From positions 339,468-403,467 of the forward strand of contig NZ_SGWY01000004.1 of the NCBI RefSeq assembly GCF_004216665.1: a DNA stretch of 64,000 nucleotides. Direction: 5' to 3'. How positions within the stretch are numbered: the stretch's first letter is position 1; every line of letters starts with the position of its first letter. Below the pieces are notes generated by a model. The model saw nothing but the letters and a program-made list of their open reading frames with translations. It did no database searches and had not been told where the DNA came from. The stretch is from Agromyces ramosus. Lineage in GTDB: Bacteria > Actinomycetota > Actinomycetes > Actinomycetales > Microbacteriaceae. Shown one piece after another: positions 53,936 to 61,166 of the stretch. The translations under genes were made by a program, and so were the position numbers.

Positions 53936-53978
53936 ATATGACGGATGCCCCGGGGTGACCCCGGGGCATCCGTCATAT
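53936..53978. terminator. Perfect 20-bp stem hairpin between convergent genes
   Basis: Arms of 20 bp (left arm ATATGACGGATGCCCCGGGG) with a 3-nt TGA loop, perfectly complementary, 30 bp after the ROK gene and 19 bp after the isomerase gene. An exceptionally strong bidirectional terminator built on GGATGCC/GGCATCC. Confidence 0.8.
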
Positions 53979-53996
53979 GTTCGAGCGTGCTCGGCG

Positions 53997-55004
53997 CTAG
54001 TCGGCCTTGGTGCTGAACGCGGCGTCGAATGCGGCCTCGGGTGCATCGAAAGCGAGTCGGCGCACGAACTCGATTGCCTCGGGAGCGCCGAGCAGGCGAT
54101 CCATGCCGGCGTCCTCCCACTCGATCGAGATCGGTCCCTGGTAGCCGATCGTGTTCAGCATGCGGAAGGCGTCCTCCCAGGGCACGTCGCCGTGGCCCGT
54201 GGAGATGAAGTCCCAGCCGCGGCGCGGGTCGGCCCAGGCGAGGTGCGAGCCGAGCCGGCCGTTGCGTCCGTTGCCCATGCGCTTCTTCGTGTCCTTGCAG
54301 TCCACGTGGTAGATGCGGTCGCGGAAGTCCCAGAGGAAGCTGACCGGGTCGAGGTCCTGCCACACCATGTGGCTCGGGTCCCAGTTGAGGCCGAACGCCG
54401 GGCGGTGCCCGATGGCCTCGAGCGTGCGGACGGTGGTCCAGTAGTCGTACGCGATCTCCGACGGGTGGACCTCGTGGGCGAACCGCACACCGACCTCGTC
54501 GAAGACGTCGAGGATCGGGTTCCAGCGGTCGGCGAAGTCCTGGTAGCCCGCGTCGATGACCTCCTGCGAGACCGGCGGGAACATGGCGACGTACTTCCAG
54601 ATCGCCGACCCGGTGAAGCCGACGACCGTGTCGACGCCGAGGCGGGCGGCCAGTCGAGCCGTGTTCTGCATCTCCTCCGCGGCACGCTGTCGCACGCCCT
54701 CGGGGTCGCCGTCGCCCCACACGCGTTCGCGGAGGATGCCCTGGTGCCGTGCGTCGATGGGGTCGTCGCAGACGGCCTGCCCGGTGAGGTGGTTCGAGAT
54801 CGCCCAGACCTTGAGGCCGTGGCGGTCGAGCAGGGCGAGCCGGTCGGCGACGTAGTCGTCGTCGTCCCAGCGCCACGGGTCGAGATGGTCGCCCCAGCAC
54901 GCCAGCTCGAGGCCGTCGTAGCCCCACGATGCGGCCAGCCGTGCGACCTCCTCGAGGGGAAGGTCGGCCCACTGGCCGGTGAACAGGGTGATGGGTCGGG
55001 TCAC
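53997..55004 (-). CDS. Sugar phosphate isomerase/epimerase (IolE/xylose-isomerase-like)
   Basis: A 335-residue TIM-barrel enzyme. Metal-binding residues are visible in [47 protein letters not shown] and [12 protein letters not shown]. This group includes inosose dehydratases and hydroxypyruvate- or ketose-isomerases. AAGGAGG sits 5 nt before the GTG start. It follows the Gfo/Idh/MocA gene (30-nt gap) in the catabolic operon with the substrate-binding protein. Confidence 0.88.
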   Translation of the reverse strand: MTRPITLFTGQWADLPLEEVARLAASWGYDGLELACWGDHLDPWRWDDDDYVADRLALLDRHGLKVWAISNHLTGQAVCDDPIDARHQGILRERVWGDGDPEGVRQRAAEEMQNTARLAARLGVDTVVGFTGSAIWKYVAMFPPVSQEVIDAGYQDFADRWNPILDVFDEVGVRFAHEVHPSEIAYDYWTTVRTLEAIGHRPAFGLNWDPSHMVWQDLDPVSFLWDFRDRIYHVDCKDTKKRMGNGRNGRLGSHLAWADPRRGWDFISTGHGDVPWEDAFRMLNTIGYQGPISIEWEDAGMDRLLGAPEAIEFVRRLAFDAPEAAFDAAFSTKAD

Positions 55005-55034
55005 GGGATCCTCCTTGATGCGTTCCTGACAGGT

Positions 55035-56198
55035 TCAGTCGATTGCGGTCCAGACACCGGCCGCCTCGGAGCTCCGCTCGACGGAGCCCAGGACCCGCTG
55101 CACCTGGAGGCCGTCGGCGAAGGAGGGGGTCGGCTGGGTGCCGGCCGCGATCGCCTCGACGAAGTCCTTCGCCTGGTGTGCGAACCCGTGCTCGTAGCCG
55201 AGCATATGCCCGGCCGGCCACCACGCGGCGACGTACGGATGCTCGGGCTCGGTCACGAGGATCTTGGTGAATCCACGCCGGTCGGCGGGTGCGGTGTCGT
55301 CGTAGTAGGACAGTGCGTTCATGTCCTCGAGGTCGAAGGCGATGGCGCCGCGCGAACCCGACACCTCGATGCGAAGGGCGTTCTTGCGACCGGTGCTCAT
55401 TCGCGACGCGACGAACGCGCCCAGGGCGCCCTGCTCGAACCGCCCGCTGAAGAGGGCGACGTCGTCGACGGTGACGGCGCCGCGACCGGTGCCCGCGGTG
55501 CCCGAGAGGCCGCTGCCCTCGGCGAGCAGGGGGCGCTCCGCGACGACGGTGTCGATGGTGCCGGCGACGCTCGTCAGGCGCTGGCCGGTGATGAACTGGG
55601 CGAGGTCGATGGCGTGGGCTCCGATGTCGCCCAGAGCGCCCGACCCCGCGTGCTCCTTCTGCAGTCGCCACGCGAGCGGAGCCGTCTCGTCGACGAGCCA
55701 GTCCTGCAGGTACTCGGCGCGCACGTTGCGCACGTCGCCGATGGCGCCGCTCGCCACGAGCTGTCGTGCGTACGTGACCGCCGGAACGCGTCGGTAGGTG
55801 AATCCGACCATCGCGAAGACGCCGTGCTCGGCGGCGCGCGCGGCGGCGGCCGCCATCACCTCGGCCTCGGCGACGGAGTTCGCGAGCGGCTTCTCGCAGA
55901 GCACGTGCTTACCGGCCTCCAGTGCCGCCACCGCGATCTCGGCATGCGAGTCGCCGGGGGTCACGATGTCGATGACGTCGATGTCGTCGCGGGCGATCGC
56001 CTGCCGCCAGTCGGTGGAGGTCTCCGCCCAGCCCCACTTCTCGGCGGCGGCTGCCACGCGCCCGCCATTGCGGCCGACCAGCAGGCCCATCTCCGGCGCC
56101 GCGGGAAGATCGAAGAATCTCGGCGCGACGCGCCAGCCCTGCGAGTGCGCGGCACCCATGAATCCGTAGCCGATCATGGCTACCCGCATCGAGGTCAT
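55035..56198 (-). CDS. Gfo/Idh/MocA-family oxidoreductase
   Basis: A 387-residue NAD(P)-dependent sugar or cyclitol dehydrogenase. The Rossmann fold is MRVAMIGYGFMGAAHSQGW, the signature EKP appears in KHVLCEKPLANSVAEAE, and the C-terminal domain has GSGALGDIGAHAIDLAQFITG with the active-site Asp and His. The third start (ATG at 56198) is preceded by GAGAGAGAA. Relatives oxidise inositol, glucose derivatives or glucosides; the pairing with an IolE-like isomerase suggests sequential steps on one substrate. Confidence 0.9.
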   Translation of the reverse strand: MTSMRVAMIGYGFMGAAHSQGWRVAPRFFDLPAAPEMGLLVGRNGGRVAAAAEKWGWAETSTDWRQAIARDDIDVIDIVTPGDSHAEIAVAALEAGKHVLCEKPLANSVAEAEVMAAAAARAAEHGVFAMVGFTYRRVPAVTYARQLVASGAIGDVRNVRAEYLQDWLVDETAPLAWRLQKEHAGSGALGDIGAHAIDLAQFITGQRLTSVAGTIDTVVAERPLLAEGSGLSGTAGTGRGAVTVDDVALFSGRFEQGALGAFVASRMSTGRKNALRIEVSGSRGAIAFDLEDMNALSYYDDTAPADRRGFTKILVTEPEHPYVAAWWPAGHMLGYEHGFAHQAKDFVEAIAAGTQPTPSFADGLQVQRVLGSVERSSEAAGVWTAID

Positions 56199-56318
56199 CG
56201 TTCTCTCTCTCATCGGCCACGACGGGCCGGTCGGGGCGGACGCCCGCGTCGCGAGTGGCGACGCGGGCGTCCGCGAGGGTTGTGCGGGGTGCCGGACCGC
56301 GGCCCGGCACCCGTCGCG

Positions 56319-57353
56319 CTAGGAGGTGAAGGCGGTCGGCAGGTACTCGTCGACGTTCTCCGCCGTCACGACGGGCGCGTAGAGCACGATGCGCGAGGGC
56401 ACGTCCTGCTCGACGAGGTCGCCGAGCGCCTTGCCCTGGGCGACGAGGCGAGCGAGCGCGATGCCGTCCGCGCCCTGGGTCGACGGGTAGATGACCGTCG
56501 CCTCGAGCACGCTGTCACCGGACTTGATGGCCTCCATCGCGTTCTTCGAGCCAGCGCCACCGACCATGAAGAACTCGTCGCGTCCCGCGGCGTCGATCGC
56601 CGCGAGGACGCCGACGCCCTGGTCGTCGTCGTGGTTCCAGATCGCGTCGATCTGCGGCGCGGCTGCGAGCAGCTGCGAGGCCGCGGCCTCCCCACCCTGG
56701 ACGGTGAAGTCGGCGGCGACGCGGTTGCTCACCTCGAGACCGCAGTCCTCGAGCGCGTCCTCGAAGCCCCGCGAACGGTCCTGCGTGAGCGGGAGCGAGT
56801 CGATGCCGGCGATCTCGGCGACCACGGCGTCGGGGTTGTCGCCCAGCTTCTCGCAGATGTACGTTCCGGCGCTGACGCCCATGCCGTAGTTGTCACCGAG
56901 GACGGTGGCGCGTGCGGCGAACGTGCTCGAGAACTCGCGGTCGACGTTGATGACCGGGATACCGGCCTCCATCGCCTTGATGGCGACCTCGGTGAGTGCC
57001 GCACCATCGGTGGGGAGCAGCACGATCGCGTCGACCCCGTCGTTGATGAAGGTCTCGACCTGGCTGATCTGCAGGTTCGCGTCGTTCGTGCCCTCGGCGA
57101 CGACGAGTTCGACGTCGTCGTACTTCTCGGCCTCGGCGATGGCCGCCGAGTTGATGGCGCCGAGCCAGCCGTGGTCGGCGGCAGGGCCGGAGAAGCCGAT
57201 CGTGACCGTCTCTCCGCTCTCGGTGTTGTTGGCGTTGTTCGTGGGGCCGGTGTTCTCGGTCTCAGCGCCGGCGGTGCAGCCGGTCACGAGACCGGCGATG
57301 GCGATGGCGCCGGCAGCGGCGAACATGCGCCGTCGGGTGCGCGCTGTGCGCAT
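56319..57353 (-). CDS. Sugar ABC transporter substrate-binding lipoprotein
   Basis: A 344-residue lipoprotein of the ribose/xylose (type I) binding family: signal MFAAAGAIAIAGLVTGC with lipobox, an Asn-rich linker, then TVTIGFSGPAADHGWLGAIN, AIVLLPTDGAALTEVAIKAM, IPVINVDREF and IWNHDDDQGVGVLAAI. GGAGG precedes the ATG. It is divergent from its ATPase and permease genes, with which it shares a 267-bp regulatory region. The ligand is not identifiable; inositol or an aldose fits the catabolic neighbours. Confidence 0.9.
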   Translation of the reverse strand: MRTARTRRRMFAAAGAIAIAGLVTGCTAGAETENTGPTNNANNTESGETVTIGFSGPAADHGWLGAINSAAIAEAEKYDDVELVVAEGTNDANLQISQVETFINDGVDAIVLLPTDGAALTEVAIKAMEAGIPVINVDREFSSTFAARATVLGDNYGMGVSAGTYICEKLGDNPDAVVAEIAGIDSLPLTQDRSRGFEDALEDCGLEVSNRVAADFTVQGGEAAASQLLAAAPQIDAIWNHDDDQGVGVLAAIDAAGRDEFFMVGGAGSKNAMEAIKSGDSVLEATVIYPSTQGADGIALARLVAQGKALGDLVEQDVPSRIVLYAPVVTAENVDEYLPTAFTS

Positions 57354-57620
57354 GTGTCCTCCAAATGTGAGTGATTCGCAGACGTGCCATCGAGGACTTC
57401 GACTGGCACGACTGCCCCGGAGGGAAGCTCAGCCGCGTCGTCCACGCTGACATCGTCACCGTAGCATAAGTGGCGCTCGAGTTGGCAACTTAAGTTTGTC
57501 GATCGTCATAAATAAATTTGCGGCCTCCTCGACGTCCTCATTGCGGCGGACACCCGATCGCCATACCATTCACCGCACTGAGGCTGGCAGTGCCCGCCCC
57601 TGATCTGTTATGTTCATCGC
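57354..57620. promoter_or_regulatory. Divergent control region of the ABC transporter
   Basis: Contains an AT-rich patch at about 57487-57525, unusual in this GC-rich window. AGTTGGCAACT and AACTTAAGTT overlap there as palindromes, and AAATAAATTT follows. TATGTT (57609-57614) lies exactly 6 nt before the ATPase ATG, a leaderless arrangement. TATGCT on the minus strand (near 57465) is a candidate -10 for the binding-protein gene. ROK-type regulators bind AT-rich palindromes of this kind. Confidence 0.55.
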
Positions 57621-59141
57621 ATGATCAAAGGTGATAATGCGACGTCATTACTCTCGATGCGGGGGATCACGAAGTCGTTCGCAGGCGTTCACGCCCTTCG
57701 TGGCGTCGACCTCGACGTCGTCGCGGGCGAGGTGCACTGCGTGCTCGGGCAGAACGGTGCCGGCAAGTCCACGCTGATCAAGGTCCTCGCGGGGGCGCAT
57801 CAGCCCGACGGCGGAGAGATCATCTGGCAGGGCGAGCGCCGCGAGATCCCGAACCCCGTGGCCGCCATCGACATGGGCGTCGCGACGATGTACCAGGAGC
57901 TCGACGTCGTCGACGGACTGACCATCGCCGAGAACATCTTCCTCGGACACGAACTCGCCACCGGCGGCGTGCTCCACCGCGCCTCGGCCGCGAAGACCAC
58001 CCGGGAACTGCTCAACCGGCTCGGCCACGGCGACCTGTCGCCGCACCGCGAGGTCGGCACCCTCTCGGCCGCCCACAAGCAGATCGTGAGCATGGCGCGC
58101 GCGCTCTCGCACGACGCGAAGCTCATCATCATGGACGAGCCGAGTGCCGTGCTCGATGCCGAAGAGGTGAAGAACCTGTTCCGGGTGGTCCACGAGCTCA
58201 CCGAGCAGGGCATCGCGATCATCTACATCTCCCACCGGCTCGAGGAGATCCGCCAGATCGGCGATCGCATCACGGTGATCAAGGACGGCGCGAGCATGGC
58301 CAGCGGCCTCCTCGTTGCCGACACCCCGACGCCCGAGCTCATCCGGCTCATGACCGGGCGCAACGTCGAGTTCGTGTTCCCGCCGCGCCGCGACCTCCCG
58401 GGCGATGCGCCCCTCGTCCTCGACGTTCAGGGCCTCGGGCTGCGCGGCACGTTCACCGACGTGACCTTCGGCGTGCGCGCCGGCGAGGTGGTCGGCCTCG
58501 CGGGCCTCGTCGGCTCCGGGCGCTCCGAGATCCTCGAGACCATCTACGGCGCTCGTCGACCGACCACGGGCAACGTCTCGGTCAGCGGCAAGCGCCTCCA
58601 ACCGGGCTCCGTGAACTCGGCGGTCGTCGCCAGCGTCGGCCTGTCGCCCGAGGAGCGCAAGAGCCAGGGCCTCCTGCTCGAGGAGCCCATCTTCAAGAAC
58701 GTGACGCTCTCCTCCTTCGCTCGATTCGCGCGGGGGGGAGTGCTGAACGAGCGCCGGGAGCGGGCCGTGACACGCGAGCAGATCGACGCCCTCGAACTCC
58801 GACCGGCCGACCCCGATCGGATCACCGGCACGCTCTCCGGCGGCAACCAGCAGAAGATCATGCTCGCTCGCTGGCTCCTGCACGGAACATCCGTGCTCCT
58901 GCTCGACGAGCCGACGCGTGGCGTCGACGTCGGCGCCCGCGCCGAGATCTACGCCCTCATCCGTCGCCTCGCCGACGCCGGCACGGCGATCGTCGTCGTG
59001 TCGAGCGAGATCGAGGAGGTGCTCGGTCTCGCCGACCGGGTGCTCGTCATCGGCGACGGCCACATCCTCCACACCACACCCGCCACCGAGATCGATGAGC
59101 ACGGCGTGCTCGACCTCGTCATGAAAGGAACAGCCGCGTGA
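57621..59141 (+). CDS. Sugar ABC transporter ATPase (two-domain, RbsA/XylG type)
   Basis: A 506-residue ATPase with two ABC domains. Domain 1: Walker A GQNGAGKSTLIKVL, signature TLSAAHKQIVSMARAL (degenerate LSGGQ, normal for this family), Walker B LIIMDEPSAVLD. Domain 2: LAGLVGSGRSEILE in place of a standard Walker A, signature TLSGGNQQKIMLARWL, Walker B VLLLDEPTRGVDVGA. It energises the permease encoded next, whose GTG overlaps its stop. Confidence 0.94.
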   Translation: MIKGDNATSLLSMRGITKSFAGVHALRGVDLDVVAGEVHCVLGQNGAGKSTLIKVLAGAHQPDGGEIIWQGERREIPNPVAAIDMGVATMYQELDVVDGLTIAENIFLGHELATGGVLHRASAAKTTRELLNRLGHGDLSPHREVGTLSAAHKQIVSMARALSHDAKLIIMDEPSAVLDAEEVKNLFRVVHELTEQGIAIIYISHRLEEIRQIGDRITVIKDGASMASGLLVADTPTPELIRLMTGRNVEFVFPPRRDLPGDAPLVLDVQGLGLRGTFTDVTFGVRAGEVVGLAGLVGSGRSEILETIYGARRPTTGNVSVSGKRLQPGSVNSAVVASVGLSPEERKSQGLLLEEPIFKNVTLSSFARFARGGVLNERRERAVTREQIDALELRPADPDRITGTLSGGNQQKIMLARWLLHGTSVLLLDEPTRGVDVGARAEIYALIRRLADAGTAIVVVSSEIEEVLGLADRVLVIGDGHILHTTPATEIDEHGVLDLVMKGTAA

Positions 59142-60181
59142 GCGAGCAATCCCCCGCACCCGCACCTCCGACCACGGTCATCGAACCCAGCGAGAAGCCG
59201 AAGGGAGGCATCGCACAGCGCCTGCTGAGTGGTGCCGCCGGACGCAACCTCGGCCTCATCATCGCGTTGATCCTCCTCGTGGCGGTCGGCTGGATCACGG
59301 CGGGCCAGACCTTCATGAACGTCGACAACATGCTGACGATCATCCGCCTCGCCTCGATCATCGGCGTCATCAGCATCGGCATGACCTTCGTGATCACCGC
59401 GGGCGGCATCGACCTCTCGGTCGGGTCCGTCATGGGACTTGCCAGCGTGGTCGCCTCGTTGTCGTGGATCCAGGCCGGCGCCACCCAGTCGAGCTGGCTG
59501 CTCATGGTCGCCGTCGCCGTCGCGGTGGGCGGGTTGGCCGGGCTCATCAACGGCCTGGTGATCGCCTATGGCAACGTCGTGCCGTTCATGGCCACCCTGG
59601 CCATGCTCGTCGCCGCGCGAGGCCTCGCCGAGCTGCTCTCCAACCGGCAGACGCAGATCGTCACCGTCACCGGCTTCCTCGACTTCTTCCGCGGCGACTT
59701 CCTCGGCATCCCGTGGCTGATCTGGATCTTCGTGCTCGCCGCGGTCGGCGGCTGGTTCCTGCTCGGCCGCACCACGTTCGGCCGGCGGACGATCGCGATC
59801 GGCGGCAACTTCGAGGCCACGCGACTCGCGGGCATCCGCGTGAAGCGTCACCTGGTGTCGCTCTACGTGCTCGCCGGCCTGGCGGCCGGCATCGCCGCCG
59901 TCATGATGCTCGGCCGCACGACCGCGGGCACCTCGACTCACGGTCAGCTCTACGAGCTCGACGCCATCGCGGCCGTCGTCGTGGGCGGCACGCTCCTCGT
60001 GGGCGGTCGCGGCACGATCGTCGGCACGGTGCTCGGCGTGCTCATCTTCGCGACGCTCACGAACGTCTTCACGCAGAACAACCTGTCCACCTCGGTGCAG
60101 AACATCGTGAAGGGCGTGATCATCGTGATCGCGGTGCTGCTGCAGCAGCGCTTCGCTGCACGTCCGGGTCGCTCGAGTTAG
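59138..60181 (+). CDS. Sugar ABC transporter permease
   Basis: A 347-residue BPD_transp_2 permease with a hydrophilic N-terminus and eight to ten membrane segments. The family signatures FVITAGGIDLSVGSVMGLAS and TTFGRRTIAIGGNFEATRLA are present. GTG start within GTGA overlap. It resembles the Frc permease of the same window but the two sequences are clearly diverged, consistent with different substrates. Confidence 0.93.
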   Translation: MSEQSPAPAPPTTVIEPSEKPKGGIAQRLLSGAAGRNLGLIIALILLVAVGWITAGQTFMNVDNMLTIIRLASIIGVISIGMTFVITAGGIDLSVGSVMGLASVVASLSWIQAGATQSSWLLMVAVAVAVGGLAGLINGLVIAYGNVVPFMATLAMLVAARGLAELLSNRQTQIVTVTGFLDFFRGDFLGIPWLIWIFVLAAVGGWFLLGRTTFGRRTIAIGGNFEATRLAGIRVKRHLVSLYVLAGLAAGIAAVMMLGRTTAGTSTHGQLYELDAIAAVVVGGTLLVGGRGTIVGTVLGVLIFATLTNVFTQNNLSTSVQNIVKGVIIVIAVLLQQRFAARPGRSS

Positions 60182-60197
60182 CCGACCCGCCGCATCA

Positions 60198-60232
60198 CTG
60201 CGCCCCGACGATCCCTGGTCGTCGGGGCGCAG
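60198..60232 (+). terminator. Terminator of the ABC transporter operon
   Basis: Perfect 14-bp arms CTGCGCCCCGACGA / TCGTCGGGGCGCAG with a 7-nt loop, 17 bp after the permease stop. Confidence 0.8.
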
Positions 60233-60343
60233 TCGTGTGCCCCGGGCCCCCAGTCCACGGGGCATTCACCGCAGCAGGCCGGGGCGCGCGGAGGTTGCGG
60301 TGTTAGCCTGAGGCGCCTGCCTTTTCGGAAGAGGGGTGGCGCA

Positions 60344-60382
60344 GCGTTCCGGGTCGCGCGTTACGGGTGCGACCCGGAACGC
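60344..60382. repeat. 14-bp inverted repeat with 11-nt loop
   Basis: GCGTTCCGGGTCGC and its exact reverse complement GCGACCCGGAACGC. Could form a stable stem in RNA or be a protein site; function unknown. Confidence 0.75.
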
Positions 60383-60836
60383 GCCGTTTCCGGCCGCCGC
60401 ATTCCGCATGGCGGCATCGCTCCGGCCCGGTCCTCGACGCCCCCGGGAGGGGCACAGCGGAACCGCGTCAGGGCCCGGCCGCCCGGAAGCTTCCCCGACT
60501 CGATCGCGCCGGGGGCGCCGCGTGCCCTGCCCCTGCCGGCTGCCCCTGCCCCCTGCCAGCGCCTCCTGCCACTGCCCCGCCCCGGCTCCAGCGCGCACCC
60601 GCCCCCCGCCCCGGCTCCAGCGCGCACCCGCGCCCTGCGCACCCGCGCGAGCCAGGCCACGGCACTCGGCCGCGTTCGTCGGGCGCCGCCGCGCCGGCCC
60701 CCTCCTCACGGTCCTGCGCCATGTGCGCCGGGCTCCGCGACCTGCCGCCTCCTGCGTCACGGCGCTCGTGCGTCAGAGCGGTACTTCGACACCGCTACTT
60801 CGAGACTGCGGCACTGCGACAGTGAGCCACGCCTCT

Positions 60837-60972
60837 ACTTCGCCACTTCGCCACTTCGCGACTTCGCCACTTCGCGACTTCGCGACTTCGCCACTTCGCG
60901 ACTTCGCCACTTCGCGACTTCGCCACTTCGCGACTTCGCCACTTCGCGACTTCGCCACTTCGCCACTTCGCG
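60837..60972. repeat. 17-copy octamer array ACTTCGC[C/G]
   Basis: Seventeen uninterrupted 8-bp units, identical except for the eighth base, whose order is C C G C G G C G C G C G C G C C G. Because 8 is not a multiple of 3, the array reads through all frames and does not look like a protein repeat. Shorter degenerate copies (TACTTCGA) occur just before it at 60782 and 60796. Likely a variable-number tandem repeat. Confidence 0.95.
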
Positions 60973-61117
60973 ACGCGCTACGACGCCTTCCGCCCCCTGC
61001 CGTGCGCCCCGTGCCCCTGCGCCCCTGCCCTGCGCCCCCCGCCTGCGCCCCCTGCCCCGTGCCCGCGCACCGTCGCCAGCCGTGCTCCAGGCGCCACGAG
61101 TGTCCGCGCACATGCGA

Positions 61118-61152
61118 GAGCCCCGGCCCGCCGCATGGGCAGACCGGGGCTC
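61118..61152 (-). terminator. Hairpin after the sugar-dehydrogenase-like gene
   Basis: Arms GAGCCCCGG / CCGGGGCTC with a 17-nt loop, ending 15 bp from the stop codon at 61167. Confidence 0.6.
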
Positions 61153-61166
61153 CCGGGTCGTGGCGC

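Larger units (their letters stand above)
60182..61166. other. 985-bp gene-free region with simple repeats
   Basis: Contains the transporter terminator, a 14-bp inverted repeat (60344-60382), a strongly C-rich stretch with repeated CCCCTGCC words (60520-60660), a duplicated GCCCCGGCTCCAGCGCGCAC segment near 60583-60635, the octamer array (60837-60972) and the terminator of the next gene. Long frames cross it on both strands but their products are repetitive and unlike any protein family, so I call no gene. Confidence 0.75.

Noticed and set aside
60773..61113. Short proteins made of SREVAKSR-like repeats from the octamer array
   Set aside because: The 8-bp unit gives similar peptides in any frame; no start signal or family match is seen.
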